Below are positions 9,218-16,909 of a stretch of 26,322 bases of DNA, piece by piece. Under the pieces are notes generated by a model. The model was not told the origin of the DNA, did no database searches, and saw only the letters and a list, made by a program, of their open reading frames with translations. Within the stretch, counting starts at the first letter, position 1. Every line of letters begins with the position of its first letter. Both the position numbers and the translations under genes were made by a program. The stretch is from assembly GCA_965651365.1 (NCBI GenBank), contig CBFGSA010000027.1, forward strand, positions 1 to 26,322, given 5' to 3'. The stretch comes from DASSBG01 sp965651365. GTDB lineage: Bacteria > Pseudomonadota > Gammaproteobacteria > Xanthomonadales > Rhodanobacteraceae.

Positions 9218-10616
9218 GAATCAGCACCTGGCCCAGATGCAGCAGGTCGCCGCGCAGCCTGTTCCAGCTTCGGAGCTGGCCAATGCCCAGGTGAAAGCGG
9301 CGCGCGATGCTCCACAGCGAATCGCCGCTTTGCACCGTGTACTGGCGTGGCACGCCGCTCAGGGATGCGCGCATGTCCTCGGGCAATGCGGCAACCAGGT
9401 TCACCGGCAGCCACAGCACGCTATTGGCGCTGATCGGCTTGCCGCCCGAGTTGTCCAGGCGCTTGTTGACCAGTGCCAGCGCGCGTGCGCGTTCGAGATC
9501 GCCATGCGCCAGCTTCAGAAGATCGGTGCTTCTGGCCAGGCGCACGCGCTGCCATTGCTGCCAGTCGAACTGCTTCAGGCGGCTGTAGTTTCGATCAAAT
9601 GCCGGAGCGTGTCTGGCTGGCAGAATCAGGCTCGATGCAGGTGCGGTACGGTCACGGATGGCCGGATTCAGCGCACGCAGCTCGGCTGTCGACAGGCCCG
9701 CCAGCCGCGCAGCGACGGGCAGTTCCAGCACCTCGGAAAGGTTTCGGCGTTGCAAGTGCATCCCGCTGTCGGGCGCGGGCAACGCAACGCTGTAGCGTGC
9801 CGGTTGCTTCACGATGCAGGCCAGTGCCTGCAGCTTGGCCAGATGGTCCAGGGTGACCGGTTTCACATCCAGATCCGGGATGGCCTGGCCCAGTACGGAT
9901 TCATCCAGATCGCGACTCAGGCGCCGGATACGGTAAACACCGGCATTGAAGGCCATGTCGGTCAGCGGCCAGCTGTCGAGCATCCGGTAATCGCGACGCA
10001 GCATGTGCACGACAGCGCGGGTCGACTGGTCCAGCGCCAGTCGACCGTCAAAACGGCGATCGACGCGCAACCCGATTTCGCGCCCGGTGGCCGGCATGAT
10101 CTGCCACATGCCCGCAGCACCACGACCGTGACCCGGCAGGGCGCGGAAGTTGCTTTCCACCCAGGGCAGCAGGACGAATTCGGCCGGCACATCGGCGTCC
10201 AGGACGATATTCGCCACATAGCGCAATTGGGGCAGGGCGTGGCTCATCTGGCGCGTGAAAACCTGCGAATTGCGCGTGTAGTGTCGGGCCCAGTGGCGCA
10301 CGCGGCCATCATCGCATTGGGCAAATCGGAAGCCGCGACGCAGTATGGACCACAGGTCGGAAGGCTCGGTGGCCGGCGGTGCGGCGATGGCGTGAATGGG
10401 TGCGATGACTGGCAGCTGCGACTCGCGTGTTGGCCGGTGCTCCTGACTCGCGCAGGCACCGAGCACCACGCTGGCGCCGATCAGAGTGGTCCACTTGAAC
10501 AGTGCGAAATGCCATCGAGCAGCCTGTGCGGCAGGAACACTCGAGCCGAAAAGCCCAGCCACCGAGGCCGGGCAGGCCGACCGGTTTCTGCCACCCGGGC
10601 ACCCAGGCGCCGTCAT
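9207..10616 (-). CDS. mltD: MltD-like lipoprotein lytic transglycosylase with a LysM domain
   Basis: Cleaves peptidoglycan strands to 1,6-anhydromuramic ends at the cell envelope. The 469-aa reading has a lipobox LGAC with Cys55, a goose-lysozyme-type SLT domain with likely catalytic Glu154 (PWVESNFRA), the following GAAGMWQIMPATGREIGL motif, and one C-terminal LysM repeat (YTVQSGDSLWSIARRF ... GQVLILEP). E. coli MltD carries two LysM repeats. The ATG at 10616 overlaps the gloB stop by ATGA, suggesting coupled translation. It gives an unusually long 37-residue lead before the hydrophobic segment, so the true start may be further in, for example the GTG encoding Val19 of this reading. The gene follows gloB here; in E. 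coli the order is the reverse. Confidence 0.88.
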   Translation of the reverse strand: MTAPGCPGGRNRSACPASVAGLFGSSVPAAQAARWHFALFKWTTLIGASVVLGACASQEHRPTRESQLPVIAPIHAIAAPPATEPSDLWSILRRGFRFAQCDDGRVRHWARHYTRNSQVFTRQMSHALPQLRYVANIVLDADVPAEFVLLPWVESNFRALPGHGRGAAGMWQIMPATGREIGLRVDRRFDGRLALDQSTRAVVHMLRRDYRMLDSWPLTDMAFNAGVYRIRRLSRDLDESVLGQAIPDLDVKPVTLDHLAKLQALACIVKQPARYSVALPAPDSGMHLQRRNLSEVLELPVAARLAGLSTAELRALNPAIRDRTAPASSLILPARHAPAFDRNYSRLKQFDWQQWQRVRLARSTDLLKLAHGDLERARALALVNKRLDNSGGKPISANSVLWLPVNLVAALPEDMRASLSGVPRQYTVQSGDSLWSIARRFHLGIGQLRSWNRLRGDLLHLGQVLILEP

Positions 10617-11377
10617 GCGCGAAATTCGTCCTTGGCCCGACGCAAGGCCGCGAACAGTTGCACGCGATCGGCAGTGACCCCGGCATTCCGGCCCCACGTC
10701 TTGATGCTGTCCCGGTCAACACGCAAAAACGGGTTGGTGTCCCGTTCCTGCGCCAGGGAAGTGGGCACGGTGGTCTGGCCGGATGCCCGTTGTTCGCCTG
10801 CCTGGCGCGCACGTTTGCGCAGCGCTGCGTTGTCCGGGTCCACAGTGAGCGCAAAGCGCGCGTTGTCCACCGTATATTCGTGTCCACAGCAGACTTGGGT
10901 GTCCGCGGGCAGTACCGACAGGCGGTCCAGCGAAGCCAGCATCTGTGCGGGCGTGCCTTCAAACAGCCGGCCGCAGCCGAGGCTGAACAGGGTGTCGCCG
11001 CAAAACAGCAGCCCGGCGCCAAAATAGGCGATGTGGCTGAGCGTGTGACCCGGCACTTCAAGAACGCTGAAGCGGCATTTCGGCCGTTCCAAAGTCAGGA
11101 CGTCGCCATCGCCGACCCGCTGATCGGCGTGCGTGATGCGCTCGTCCTTCGGCGCCACGATGCGCGCGCCGAACTGTGCGGCCAATTCCGCACTGCCACC
11201 GATGTGGTCGTGGTGATGGTGGGTCAGCAGGATATGCGTCAGAACGAGATCGTGGCGCAAAAGTTCCTGGCGCACGGGTTCAGATTCACCGGGGTCCACC
11301 ACCAGCGCGTGGCCCTGATCATCGCTCAGCAGCCAAATATAGTTGTCCTTCAGTGCAGATATGGGCCGCAGATGCAT
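10613..11377 (-). CDS. gloB: GloB, hydroxyacylglutathione hydrolase (glyoxalase II)
   Basis: Metallo-beta-lactamase-fold enzyme of 254 aa that hydrolyses S-D-lactoylglutathione to D-lactate and glutathione, completing methylglyoxal detoxification. The metal motif is LTHHHHDHIGG (His53, His55, Asp57, His58). Further ligand motifs are PGHTLSHIAYF and GDTLFSLGCGRLFEGT. The C-terminal glutathione-binding HAGH domain shows CGHEYTVDNARFAL and later TNPFLR. ATG 11377 is chosen because the family starts M-x-L/I-x-P-x-x-A-x-x-DNYIW; an upstream TTG at 11398 adds seven unlikely residues. The Shine-Dalgarno sequence is weak. It is divergent from the methyltransferase gene and coupled to mltD downstream. 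Confidence 0.96.
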   Translation of the reverse strand: MHLRPISALKDNYIWLLSDDQGHALVVDPGESEPVRQELLRHDLVLTHILLTHHHHDHIGGSAELAAQFGARIVAPKDERITHADQRVGDGDVLTLERPKCRFSVLEVPGHTLSHIAYFGAGLLFCGDTLFSLGCGRLFEGTPAQMLASLDRLSVLPADTQVCCGHEYTVDNARFALTVDPDNAALRKRARQAGEQRASGQTTVPTSLAQERDTNPFLRVDRDSIKTWGRNAGVTADRVQLFAALRRAKDEFRA

Positions 11378-11426
11378 CGAGGGTCCGGCGCGGGGCAAGG
11401 TGGCGGCACACTATAACAGTCCCGTC

Positions 11427-11454
11427 TTGCTGGGCGCGGATGGGTGGGTATTGT
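11427..11454 (+). promoter_or_regulatory. Candidate promoter of the methyltransferase-rnhA-dnaQ operon
   Basis: TTGCTG (11427-11432), a 16-bp spacer and TATTGT (11449-11454) in the gap divergent from gloB. Matches are moderate. An AT-rich ACTATAACAGT at 11411-11421 could serve gloB on the other strand, but no -35 stands out there. Confidence 0.3.
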
Positions 11455-11523
11455 GGCCTGGATTGCTGCAGCCGGGTGATGCGTGCCATCATGTTTCTTC
11501 TGATGCGGCGACCGGCTGTCCTG

Positions 11524-12189
11524 ATGCAAGACCTGCCCCTGAGTTCCCTGATGCGCAGCGAAAATGCGCTGCTCGTCCAGCGATTGGCCGGGCTGGCAGG
11601 GCTTGGATCGGCGGTAACTGTTGATGCGGGCAAGCTGCTTGCTGTCGACTGTCCAACTCGGCTTGTCCTGCGCTTCGTACTTGGGCGCGATGGCAGCATG
11701 GAAGGCACTGCGCGCGCGTGGGGCGATGCTTGGCCGCTGGCCGACCAGAGCGTGGATCTGGTGGTCTTGCGCCACGCTCTGGACGTCACCGAACAGCCGC
11801 GCGCGCTGGTGGCCGAGGCTTTGCGTGTGACGGCAAGCGGGGGCCATGTTCTGGTTGCCGGTGTCCACCCGTGCAGCCTGTGGCACGTATGGAATTTTCG
11901 GCGCATGCGCGCTGTTGAACCGGCATACCGCGCGCGCTTTCCCCTGCAAATCGAATCCTGGATGCGCGGCGGAGGCATGCATATGCAAAGCCGGTTGCGC
12001 TTCGGCGGCGCATTGCCGACCAGCAACCTGTCGGATGGTGGCGGTGGCGTCATGTCGGCCTGCTACCTTTTGCACGCACGCCGATCTTCGAGCGCGGTCA
12101 CACCGATGAAGCTGACGCGCCCACGATCGGCACCGGTGGCGATCAATGCGTCCCTGGCCAGCGCGGCCCAGCGCCAGCAGGGCGGGTGA
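11524..12189 (+). CDS. YafS-like class I SAM-dependent methyltransferase, substrate unknown
   Basis: The 221-aa reading is placed by synteny (gloB, yafS, rnhA, dnaQ in E. coli) and by the typical post-motif pattern: WPLADQSVDLVVLRHALDVTEQPRALVAEALRVTASGGHVLVAG (split here over residues of about 65-115), then HPCSLW. The usual motif I glycine loop (E/DxGxGxG) is not recognisable in the N-terminal third, as the region after GLGSAVTVDAGK is degenerate. Whether SAM is bound normally is therefore unclear. The start is uncertain: in-frame ATGs at 11479, 11491 and 11503 would add up to 15 residues, and none has a good ribosome-binding site. The stop overlaps the upstream GTG option for rnhA, so the two genes are probably coupled. 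Confidence 0.75.
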   Translation: MQDLPLSSLMRSENALLVQRLAGLAGLGSAVTVDAGKLLAVDCPTRLVLRFVLGRDGSMEGTARAWGDAWPLADQSVDLVVLRHALDVTEQPRALVAEALRVTASGGHVLVAGVHPCSLWHVWNFRRMRAVEPAYRARFPLQIESWMRGGGMHMQSRLRFGGALPTSNLSDGGGGVMSACYLLHARRSSSAVTPMKLTRPRSAPVAINASLASAAQRQQGG

Positions 12190-12194
12190 GGTCG

Positions 12195-12659
12195 ATGACG
12201 CGCAGAGCAGATCCGTCAACAAGAGTGCAGGTATTCACCGACGGCGCATGCCTGGGCAACCCGGGCCCGGGTGGTTGGGCGGCATTGCTGCGCTGGAATG
12301 GAACGGAGAAGCTCCTCGTCGGCAACGAGCCCGACACCACCAACAACCGCATGGAACTGATGGCAGCCATCGCCGCACTGGAAGCGCTCAAGCGCTCCTG
12401 CGCGGTTGATCTGACCACCGACTCGCAATACGTCAAGCGGGGTGTGGAGGAGTGGATGGCCCGCTGGAGAGTCAACGGCTGGAAGACCAGCGCCAAACAG
12501 CCGGTCAAGAACCGCGACCTGTGGCAGCGTCTTGATCGGGCACTGTCACCGCATCGCGTCGCCTGGCACTGGGTCAAGGGACATGCCGGGCACGCCGAGA
12601 ACGAGCGTGTTGACGAGGCTGCGCGGAATGCGGCAGCCGCATGCGGGGTGCGCGCATGA
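12195..12659 (+). CDS. rnhA: Ribonuclease HI
   Basis: Cleaves the RNA strand of RNA-DNA hybrids, removing R-loops and primers. It is 154 aa, essentially the E. coli length (155). The DEDD active site is complete: Asp16 (VFTDGACLGNPGPGG), Glu53 (NNRMELMAA), Asp75 (LTTDSQYV) and Asp139 (NERVDEAA). The basic handle region is MARWRVNGWKTSAKQPVKNRDLW. ATG 12195 is 5 bp after the methyltransferase stop; a GTG at 12186 overlapping that stop is an alternative that adds MRS. The last four bases form ATGA with the dnaQ start, so rnhA and dnaQ are translationally coupled in the same direction. In E. coli the two are divergent. Confidence 0.97.
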   Translation: MTRRADPSTRVQVFTDGACLGNPGPGGWAALLRWNGTEKLLVGNEPDTTNNRMELMAAIAALEALKRSCAVDLTTDSQYVKRGVEEWMARWRVNGWKTSAKQPVKNRDLWQRLDRALSPHRVAWHWVKGHAGHAENERVDEAARNAAAACGVRA

Positions 12660-13372
12660 GCCGCCTGGTCGTGCTCGATACGGAAACCACCGGGCTGGAT
12701 GTCAACCAGGGTCACCGGATCATCGAGCTCGGCTGCGTGGAAGTGGTCGGCCGCCGGCCCAGCGGACGCACCTTGCATCACTACATCAACCCGCAGCGGC
12801 GGGTGGACGTGGGTGCTGCGGAGGTGCACGGCCTCACCGACGAGGATCTTGCCGACAAGCCGGTCTTTGCTGCCATTGCCGCTGATTTCCTCGATTTTGT
12901 CGACGGCGCCGAACTGATCATCCACAACGCCGCATTCGATGTCGGCTTCCTGGATGCCGAGCTGGCCCGCCTGTCCGAACGTTGCCGTTCCGTACGCGAG
13001 CTGTGTTCGGTCACCGACACGCTGGAGATGGCGCGCAGACTCTATCCGGGCCAGCGCAATACTCTCGATGCCCTGTGCCGCCGCCTGGACGTGGACAACA
13101 GCTCGCGACAACTGCATGGGGCGCTGCTGGATGCGCAGTTGCTGACCGAAGTGTATCTGGCGATGACATCCGGTCAGGTCAGTCTGGATCTGGCCACAGG
13201 CGCGCCCGCCGATGTTGGCCCCACACTCACCTCGCCCCGCTTGGGCAACCGCCTCGTCCTGCGGGCTGATGCGGACGAGCTGGCCGCACATGCAGCGTGG
13301 CTTGACGATCTGGACAAGGCCTGTGACCAGGGCAGTGTGTGGAGGCGAGAGCGAGATCGCGCAATTCCGTAG
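12656..13372 (+). CDS. dnaQ: DNA polymerase III epsilon subunit (3'-5' proofreading exonuclease)
   Basis: Proofreading exonuclease of the replicative polymerase core, 238 aa. The DEDDh active site is complete: Asp8 and Glu10 (LDTETTGL), Asp95 (HNAAFDVGFL), His154 and Asp159 (LHGALLDAQLL). The C-terminal segment after about residue 180 is the tether that binds the polymerase alpha subunit. The start ATG 12656 overlaps the rnhA stop by ATGA. The upstream coding option (MRGARMSR...) lies wholly inside rnhA and is less likely. It ends 75 bp before a convergent PP2C gene. Confidence 0.96.
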   Translation: MSRLVVLDTETTGLDVNQGHRIIELGCVEVVGRRPSGRTLHHYINPQRRVDVGAAEVHGLTDEDLADKPVFAAIAADFLDFVDGAELIIHNAAFDVGFLDAELARLSERCRSVRELCSVTDTLEMARRLYPGQRNTLDALCRRLDVDNSSRQLHGALLDAQLLTEVYLAMTSGQVSLDLATGAPADVGPTLTSPRLGNRLVLRADADELAAHAAWLDDLDKACDQGSVWRRERDRAIP

Positions 13373-13392
13373 CGAGTCTCGCGTGGCTGGGT

Positions 13393-13427
13393 CCTGCGAC
13401 TGCAGGCGCAGTCGCTCTTCGCGCAGG
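13393..13427. terminator. Hairpin between convergent dnaQ and PP2C genes
   Basis: Perfect 7-bp stem GCGACTG (13396-13402) / CAGTCGC (13409-13415) with a 6-nt loop, followed by TCTTC on the plus strand. An outer CCTGCG (13393-13398) / CGCAGG (13422-13427) is an alternative. There is no proper T-tract on either side, so termination is only plausible. Confidence 0.35.
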
Positions 13428-13447
13428 ATGACGAATTCTTGCCGCGA

Positions 13448-14149
13448 TCAGCTGACCCGCACCAGGATCGCGGTGATGTTGTCGCTGCCACCGCCTTCGA
13501 GTGCCGCGGCGATGAGCTGGTCGACACACTCCTGGGCACTCAGATCCCGTCGCATGACGATGGATTCGATGCCCGCGTTGTCCACTTCCTCGGTCAGGCC
13601 GTCGCTGCAAACGAGGAACTGGATGCCGGGTCTGATTTCGTCTTCAACGCAGGACACCTGCAGCAGCTCAGCAGGCGTGATACCCAGCGCCTGGGTGACT
13701 TCGTTGCGGCGCGGGTGCCGACGGGCCTCGTCTTCGCTGATCGCGCCGCGGTCAACCAGTTGCCGCACGAAGGAATGGTCGCGCGACAGTTGTTGCAAGC
13801 TGACGTCGGCCAGGTACACGCGGCTGTCGCCAACCCATGCAACCTGGTAGTGCGAGTCGGAAATGGTCAGTGCTGCCACAGTGGTTCCCATCGGCAAAGT
13901 GCCGCTGCGGGACTCGGATGCGGCGATGATGGCGCGGTCCGCTTCACGGATCGCTTCGACCAGTGGCGCGCCCTGACTGACCTTTTCCGTGATCGTGTCA
14001 CGGGCGATCGCGCTTGCGACTTCACCGTGCTCATGACCGCCCATGCCATCGGCCACCAGCCACAGGCCGACGCTGCTGTCGGCCTGATAGGTGTCTTCAT
14101 TGTGCTTGCGGCGCAGGCCGACGTGGGTACCGTGTCCGAATTCAATCAT
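13448..14149 (-). CDS. PP2C-family serine/threonine protein phosphatase
   Basis: Metal-dependent phosphatase of 233 aa, predicted cytosolic, with no membrane segment or extra domain. All PP2C motifs are in order: RRKHNEDTY (Asp19), VADGMGGHEHGEVAS (Asp34), GTTVAAL, WVGDSRVYL, QALG, VCSDGLTEEV, and GGGSDNITAILVRV at the end. Length and motifs fit the bacterial Stp/PppA group, which usually opposes a Hanks-type kinase. No kinase or FHA-domain gene is visible nearby, so the partner is unknown. The ATG at 14149 has no clear Shine-Dalgarno sequence (TCTACTCGCCC precedes it). A tRNA-Ser lies upstream on the same strand. Confidence 0.9.
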   Translation of the reverse strand: MIEFGHGTHVGLRRKHNEDTYQADSSVGLWLVADGMGGHEHGEVASAIARDTITEKVSQGAPLVEAIREADRAIIAASESRSGTLPMGTTVAALTISDSHYQVAWVGDSRVYLADVSLQQLSRDHSFVRQLVDRGAISEDEARRHPRRNEVTQALGITPAELLQVSCVEDEIRPGIQFLVCSDGLTEEVDNAGIESIVMRRDLSAQECVDQLIAAALEGGGSDNITAILVRVS

Positions 14150-14437
14150 GGGCGAGTAGAAGCAAATTCCATGCCATATACGAGGTCACAGTTCACAAAA
14201 TTTCAATCGAGTCTGCGCCCTGCGACAGCATCTTGCAAGCTGTGCTGCTTCGGGTGTGGGTTGAGAAGCCTGCACCGCTGGCGCCCAACGGCGCTGGACG
14301 TGCCGTCGAACGCGTAGCGAGCGATCCGGGCTTGGGGTTGGTGGAGCGCAGGCAGCGGAGTGCACTCGCCGGTACATGAGGATGCCGAGCGCCATTTGCG
14401 CCCAAGCCATCGAGCGCAGCAGCGTCAGCCGTGAATT
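14150..14437. other. Non-coding gap between the PP2C gene and tRNA-Ser
   Basis: No supportable gene. Bases 14160-14210 are AT-rich compared with the surroundings and probably hold the minus-strand PP2C promoter, but I cannot place a good -35/-10 pair. A wobble-containing hairpin CTGGCGCC (14278-14285) / GGCGCTGG (14290-14297) and a small palindrome around CTTGCAAG (14232-14239) are present. No T-tract follows either. Confidence 0.5.
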
Positions 14438-14530
14438 TGGCGGAGAGGGAGGGATTCGAACCCTCGATACGGCTATAAACCGTATACGCACTTTCCAGGC
14501 GCGCTCCTTAAGCCACTCGGACACCTCTCC
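14438..14530 (-). tRNA. tRNA-Ser (anticodon GGA)
   Basis: Read on the minus strand. The acceptor GGAGAGG at 14530-14524 pairs with CCTCTCC, followed by G and an encoded CCA ending at 14438. The anticodon loop CTGGAAA gives anticodon GGA (bases 14496-14494), reading UCC and UCU serine codons. The length of 93 nt and the long variable arm (TACGGTTTATAGCCGTA) are typical of tRNA-Ser. The T-arm contains GGTTCGAATCC. Confidence 0.97.
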
Positions 14531-14583
14531 GGAATGGGTGATCTGGCGTGGCATTGTCTGTCAGCGAGATCACGCAGCCGCGT

Positions 14584-14612
14584 AGGGTAGCGTAGCGGCA
14601 TTGCTTGCACAA
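14584..14612 (-). promoter_or_regulatory. Candidate tRNA-Ser promoter
   Basis: On the minus strand -35 TTGTGC (14612-14607), a 17-bp spacer and -10 TACCCT (14589-14584). The spacing is ideal and the first, second and last bases of the -10 are conserved. The transcript would start about 47 nt before the tRNA. Confidence 0.4.
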
Positions 14613-14704
14613 GATCAGGTGATACGCGGGTGACGGGGAGCCAGCCGCGGTGCGTGGAGAAGCACGGCCCATGTCGTGTGCTGCACTCGTACGCAGGGAG
14701 CCCA

Positions 14705-14733
14705 TGGCAGGTTCAGGGCGGAGTTGGCACAAT
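14705..14733 (+). promoter_or_regulatory. Weak candidate dnaX promoter
   Basis: TGGCAG (14705-14710), 17-bp spacer, CACAAT (14728-14733), about 25 nt before the dnaX start. Matches are partial. The bases between tRNA-Ser and dnaX (14531-14758) contain no other gene. The SRP RNA core sequence, found near dnaX in some relatives, is absent. Confidence 0.25.
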
Positions 14734-14758
14734 GGCAGACCCAATCGGGAGGCAATGC

Positions 14759-16453
14759 ATGTCGTATCAGGTTCTAGCCCGCAAGTGGCGACCCAAAAAG
14801 TTTTCCGAGCTGGTCGGTCAGGAGCACGTGGTGCGGGCGCTGTCGAATGCGCTGGATGCCGACCGCACCCACCATGCCTATCTGTTCGCCGGTACGCGCG
14901 GCATCGGCAAGACCACGATTGCGCGCATATTTGCCAAGTCGATCAACTGCGAGCAGGGCCAGTCGGCCGAGCCGTGCGGTGAGTGCGCGGTGTGCACGGC
15001 GGTCGATGCGGGCCGTTTTGTCGATCTCCTGGAGATCGACGCGGCCAGCAACACCGGCGTGGACGACGTGCGTGACCTGATCGAGAATGCCCAGTATGCG
15101 CCGACCCGTGGCCGCTACAAGGTGTACCTGATCGACGAGGTGCACATGCTCTCGCGGAGTGCCTTCAATGCCCTGCTGAAGACGCTGGAAGAGCCGCCCG
15201 AGCACGTCAAGTTCCTGCTGGCGACCACCGATCCCGACAAGCTGCCGATGACGGTGCTGTCGCGCTGCCTGAAATTCAATCTCAAGCGTCTGCTGCCGCA
15301 GCAGATTGGCGATCAGCTCAAGCACATTCTGGAGGCAGAACGGATCGGCTTTGACGGGCCCGCGATCGAGGCGCTGGCGCTGGCTGCCGATGGCTCGATG
15401 CGCGACGGGCTGTCGCTGCTGGATCAGTCCCTGGCCTACGGTGGCGGCGAGTTGCGTGAGGAGCAGACCCGTTCGATGCTGGGCACGGTCGAGCACGGCA
15501 GCGTTCTGGCCCTGATCGATGCGCTGGCCACGGGCGATGGCGAGGCCCTGCTGGCGCAGGCCGAAACGATTTCGGAACATGCACCGGATTTCGGCGGTGT
15601 CCTTGATCAACTGGCAGCGGCTCTGCACCAGATTCAGTTGCGGCAGCTGGTGCCCGGACATCGCGGTGACTCAAGGCTGCACGAGACCGCGTTCGACAAT
15701 CTGGCGCGCAACCTGTCGGCCGAGGAAGTCCAGCTCTACTATCAGCTTGCCGGTCGCGGTCGGCGCGAACTGGGTTTTGCGCCGGATGCCCGCACCGGTT
15801 TCGAAATGGTCCTGTTGCGCATGCTGGCCTTTCGTCCGACATCGTCGGATGAGACGCCGCCCAAACCGCGCAAGTCGAACCGTGATGTGGCGCCAAAGGC
15901 GACGACAGCTTCCGGCCTCGATGCCACAAAAATGCCCAATCCTCAGCCGAAGGTGGCGGAGTCGGTAGCGAAAATGGCTGCTGCCGAACCAGCTTCCAGT
16001 GCGCCGCCGACTCCCGTGGCGGCCGAGTCGCTGGAGGAAGGAATACATTCCGGTCTGTTCACTGATCCGGCGCACTGCGCCGCCGATTGGCACGCTTGGG
16101 TCGCGCAAGCCGGACTGGCCGGTCCGGCCGGGGAGCTGGCGCGCAATGCCGTGCTGCAGGGCATTGACGATGGCGCCTGGACCCTGGCACTTCGCCGAGA
16201 GTTGCTGAGCATCGCGGTCGAGCCCATGACTGGCCGCCTGCAGGCCTTGCTGGAAGAGCAGGTCGGCAGCCCGGTGCGGCTCAAGTTCGTCGCTGCCGAA
16301 TCAGCTCAGGACACGCCAGCTGCGCGGCGTGAGCAGGCCACGCAACAACGCCAGAGCGAAGCCGAACAGGCCATCGCGGACGATCCCCTGGTGCAAAAGA
16401 TGCAAGCGGAACTGGGCGCGCGGGTGGTCCCGCAGAGTATTCGCGCGCTGTAA
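14759..16453 (+). CDS. dnaX: DNA polymerase III tau subunit (clamp loader and polymerase organiser)
   Basis: AAA+ protein of 564 aa that loads the sliding clamp and ties the polymerase cores together. Walker A is GTRGIGKT (residues 45-52), the zinc site is Cys64, Cys73, Cys76 and Cys79 (CEQGQSAEPCGECAVC), Walker B is YLIDEVHML (Asp126, Glu127), and the SRC arginine-finger motif is VLSRCLKF. A Pro/Ala-rich linker (about 365-430) leads to the C-terminal tau domain that contacts the alpha subunit. ATG 14759 is chosen from the family start MSYQVLARKWRP and GGGAGG 6 nt upstream. I see no A-AAA-AAG frameshift site that would make a separate gamma form. It starts the dnaX-ybaB-recR set. Confidence 0.96.
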   Translation: MSYQVLARKWRPKKFSELVGQEHVVRALSNALDADRTHHAYLFAGTRGIGKTTIARIFAKSINCEQGQSAEPCGECAVCTAVDAGRFVDLLEIDAASNTGVDDVRDLIENAQYAPTRGRYKVYLIDEVHMLSRSAFNALLKTLEEPPEHVKFLLATTDPDKLPMTVLSRCLKFNLKRLLPQQIGDQLKHILEAERIGFDGPAIEALALAADGSMRDGLSLLDQSLAYGGGELREEQTRSMLGTVEHGSVLALIDALATGDGEALLAQAETISEHAPDFGGVLDQLAAALHQIQLRQLVPGHRGDSRLHETAFDNLARNLSAEEVQLYYQLAGRGRRELGFAPDARTGFEMVLLRMLAFRPTSSDETPPKPRKSNRDVAPKATTASGLDATKMPNPQPKVAESVAKMAAAEPASSAPPTPVAAESLEEGIHSGLFTDPAHCAADWHAWVAQAGLAGPAGELARNAVLQGIDDGAWTLALRRELLSIAVEPMTGRLQALLEEQVGSPVRLKFVAAESAQDTPAARREQATQQRQSEAEQAIADDPLVQKMQAELGARVVPQSIRAL

Positions 16454-16476
16454 CCACCTTTATTTGGAGAGACGAG

Positions 16477-16800
16477 ATGCGAGGACAAATCGGCCAGCTC
16501 ATGCAGCAGGCACAGAAGATGCAGGAACAGATGAAAAAGGCGCAGGAGGAAATTGCGCAGATGGAGGTCGTCGGCAGTGCCGGCGGCGGCCTGGTCAAGG
16601 TCACCATGAGCGGCACGCACGAGGTGCGCAAGGTTGACATGGACCGCGACATGCTCGGCGATGATCCTGAAATGGCCGAGGATCTGGTCGCGGCCGCGGT
16701 CAACGACGCCGTCAACAAGGTGGCTGCGGCCAGCAAGGACAAGATGGGCAGCGTGTCGTCGGGCCTGAACCTGCCGCCGGGCATGAGTTTGCCGTTTTGA
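16477..16800 (+). CDS. ybaB: YbaB/EbfC family nucleoid-associated protein
   Basis: Small dimeric DNA-binding protein of 107 aa. The N-terminal helix is rich in Met, Gln and Lys (IGQLMQQAQKMQEQMKKAQ), followed by a beta sheet (VVGSAGGGLVKVTMSGTHEVRKV) and a C-terminal helix (AVNDAVNKVAAASKDKM). It lies 23 bp after dnaX and before recR, its constant position in Gammaproteobacteria. The ATG has GGAGAG 6-7 nt upstream. The exact cellular role is not settled; a link to RecR-mediated repair is suggested by context. Confidence 0.94.
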   Translation: MRGQIGQLMQQAQKMQEQMKKAQEEIAQMEVVGSAGGGLVKVTMSGTHEVRKVDMDRDMLGDDPEMAEDLVAAAVNDAVNKVAAASKDKMGSVSSGLNLPPGMSLPF

Positions 16801-16810
16801 GTTTGAGTCC

Positions 16811-16840
16811 GGGAATCGAGAATCGGGAATCGGGAATCGG
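16811..16840. repeat. Period-7 repeat tract A, unit GGGAATC
   Basis: Four consecutive heptamers in strict register: GGGAATC 16811-16817, GAGAATC 16818-16824, GGGAATC 16825-16831, GGGAATC 16832-16838, then GG. It starts 11 bp after the ybaB stop. Confidence 0.9.
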
Positions 16841-16871
16841 CCCGCATCAACGGAGCGGTTCGCGAACACAC

Positions 16872-16906
16872 GGGTTCCGGGTTCCGTGTCCCGGGTTCCG
16901 TTTCCA
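16872..16906. repeat. Period-7 repeat tract B, unit GGGTTCC
   Basis: Five heptamers in register: GGGTTCC 16872-16878, GGGTTCC 16879-16885, GTGTCCC 16886-16892, GGGTTCC 16893-16899, GTTTCCA 16900-16906. The recR ATG follows 3 nt later. In RNA most units can pair with tract A at 6 of 7 positions, counting one G-U per unit. The 16841-16871 stretch would be the loop. Confidence 0.88.
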
Positions 16907-16909
16907 ACA

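Noticed and set aside
9237..11027. Long open frame (596 codons) on the plus strand opposite mltD and gloB
   Set aside because: It is the antisense of two recognised genes, has no domain or signal pattern, and reflects GC-rich codon bias.
14193..14405. Seventy-codon minus-strand frame between PP2C and tRNA-Ser
   Set aside because: No ribosome-binding site, no recognisable motif, and a composition like the other shadow frames.
14438..14530. tRNA-Ser and tRNA-Val as integration sites of a mobile element
   Set aside because: No integrase gene, no repeated tRNA 3' end and no change in gene content on either side.
14531..14758. Possible SRP (4.5S) RNA gene upstream of dnaX
   Set aside because: The conserved GGAAGGAAGCAGCC core is absent and no long hairpin of the right form can be drawn.
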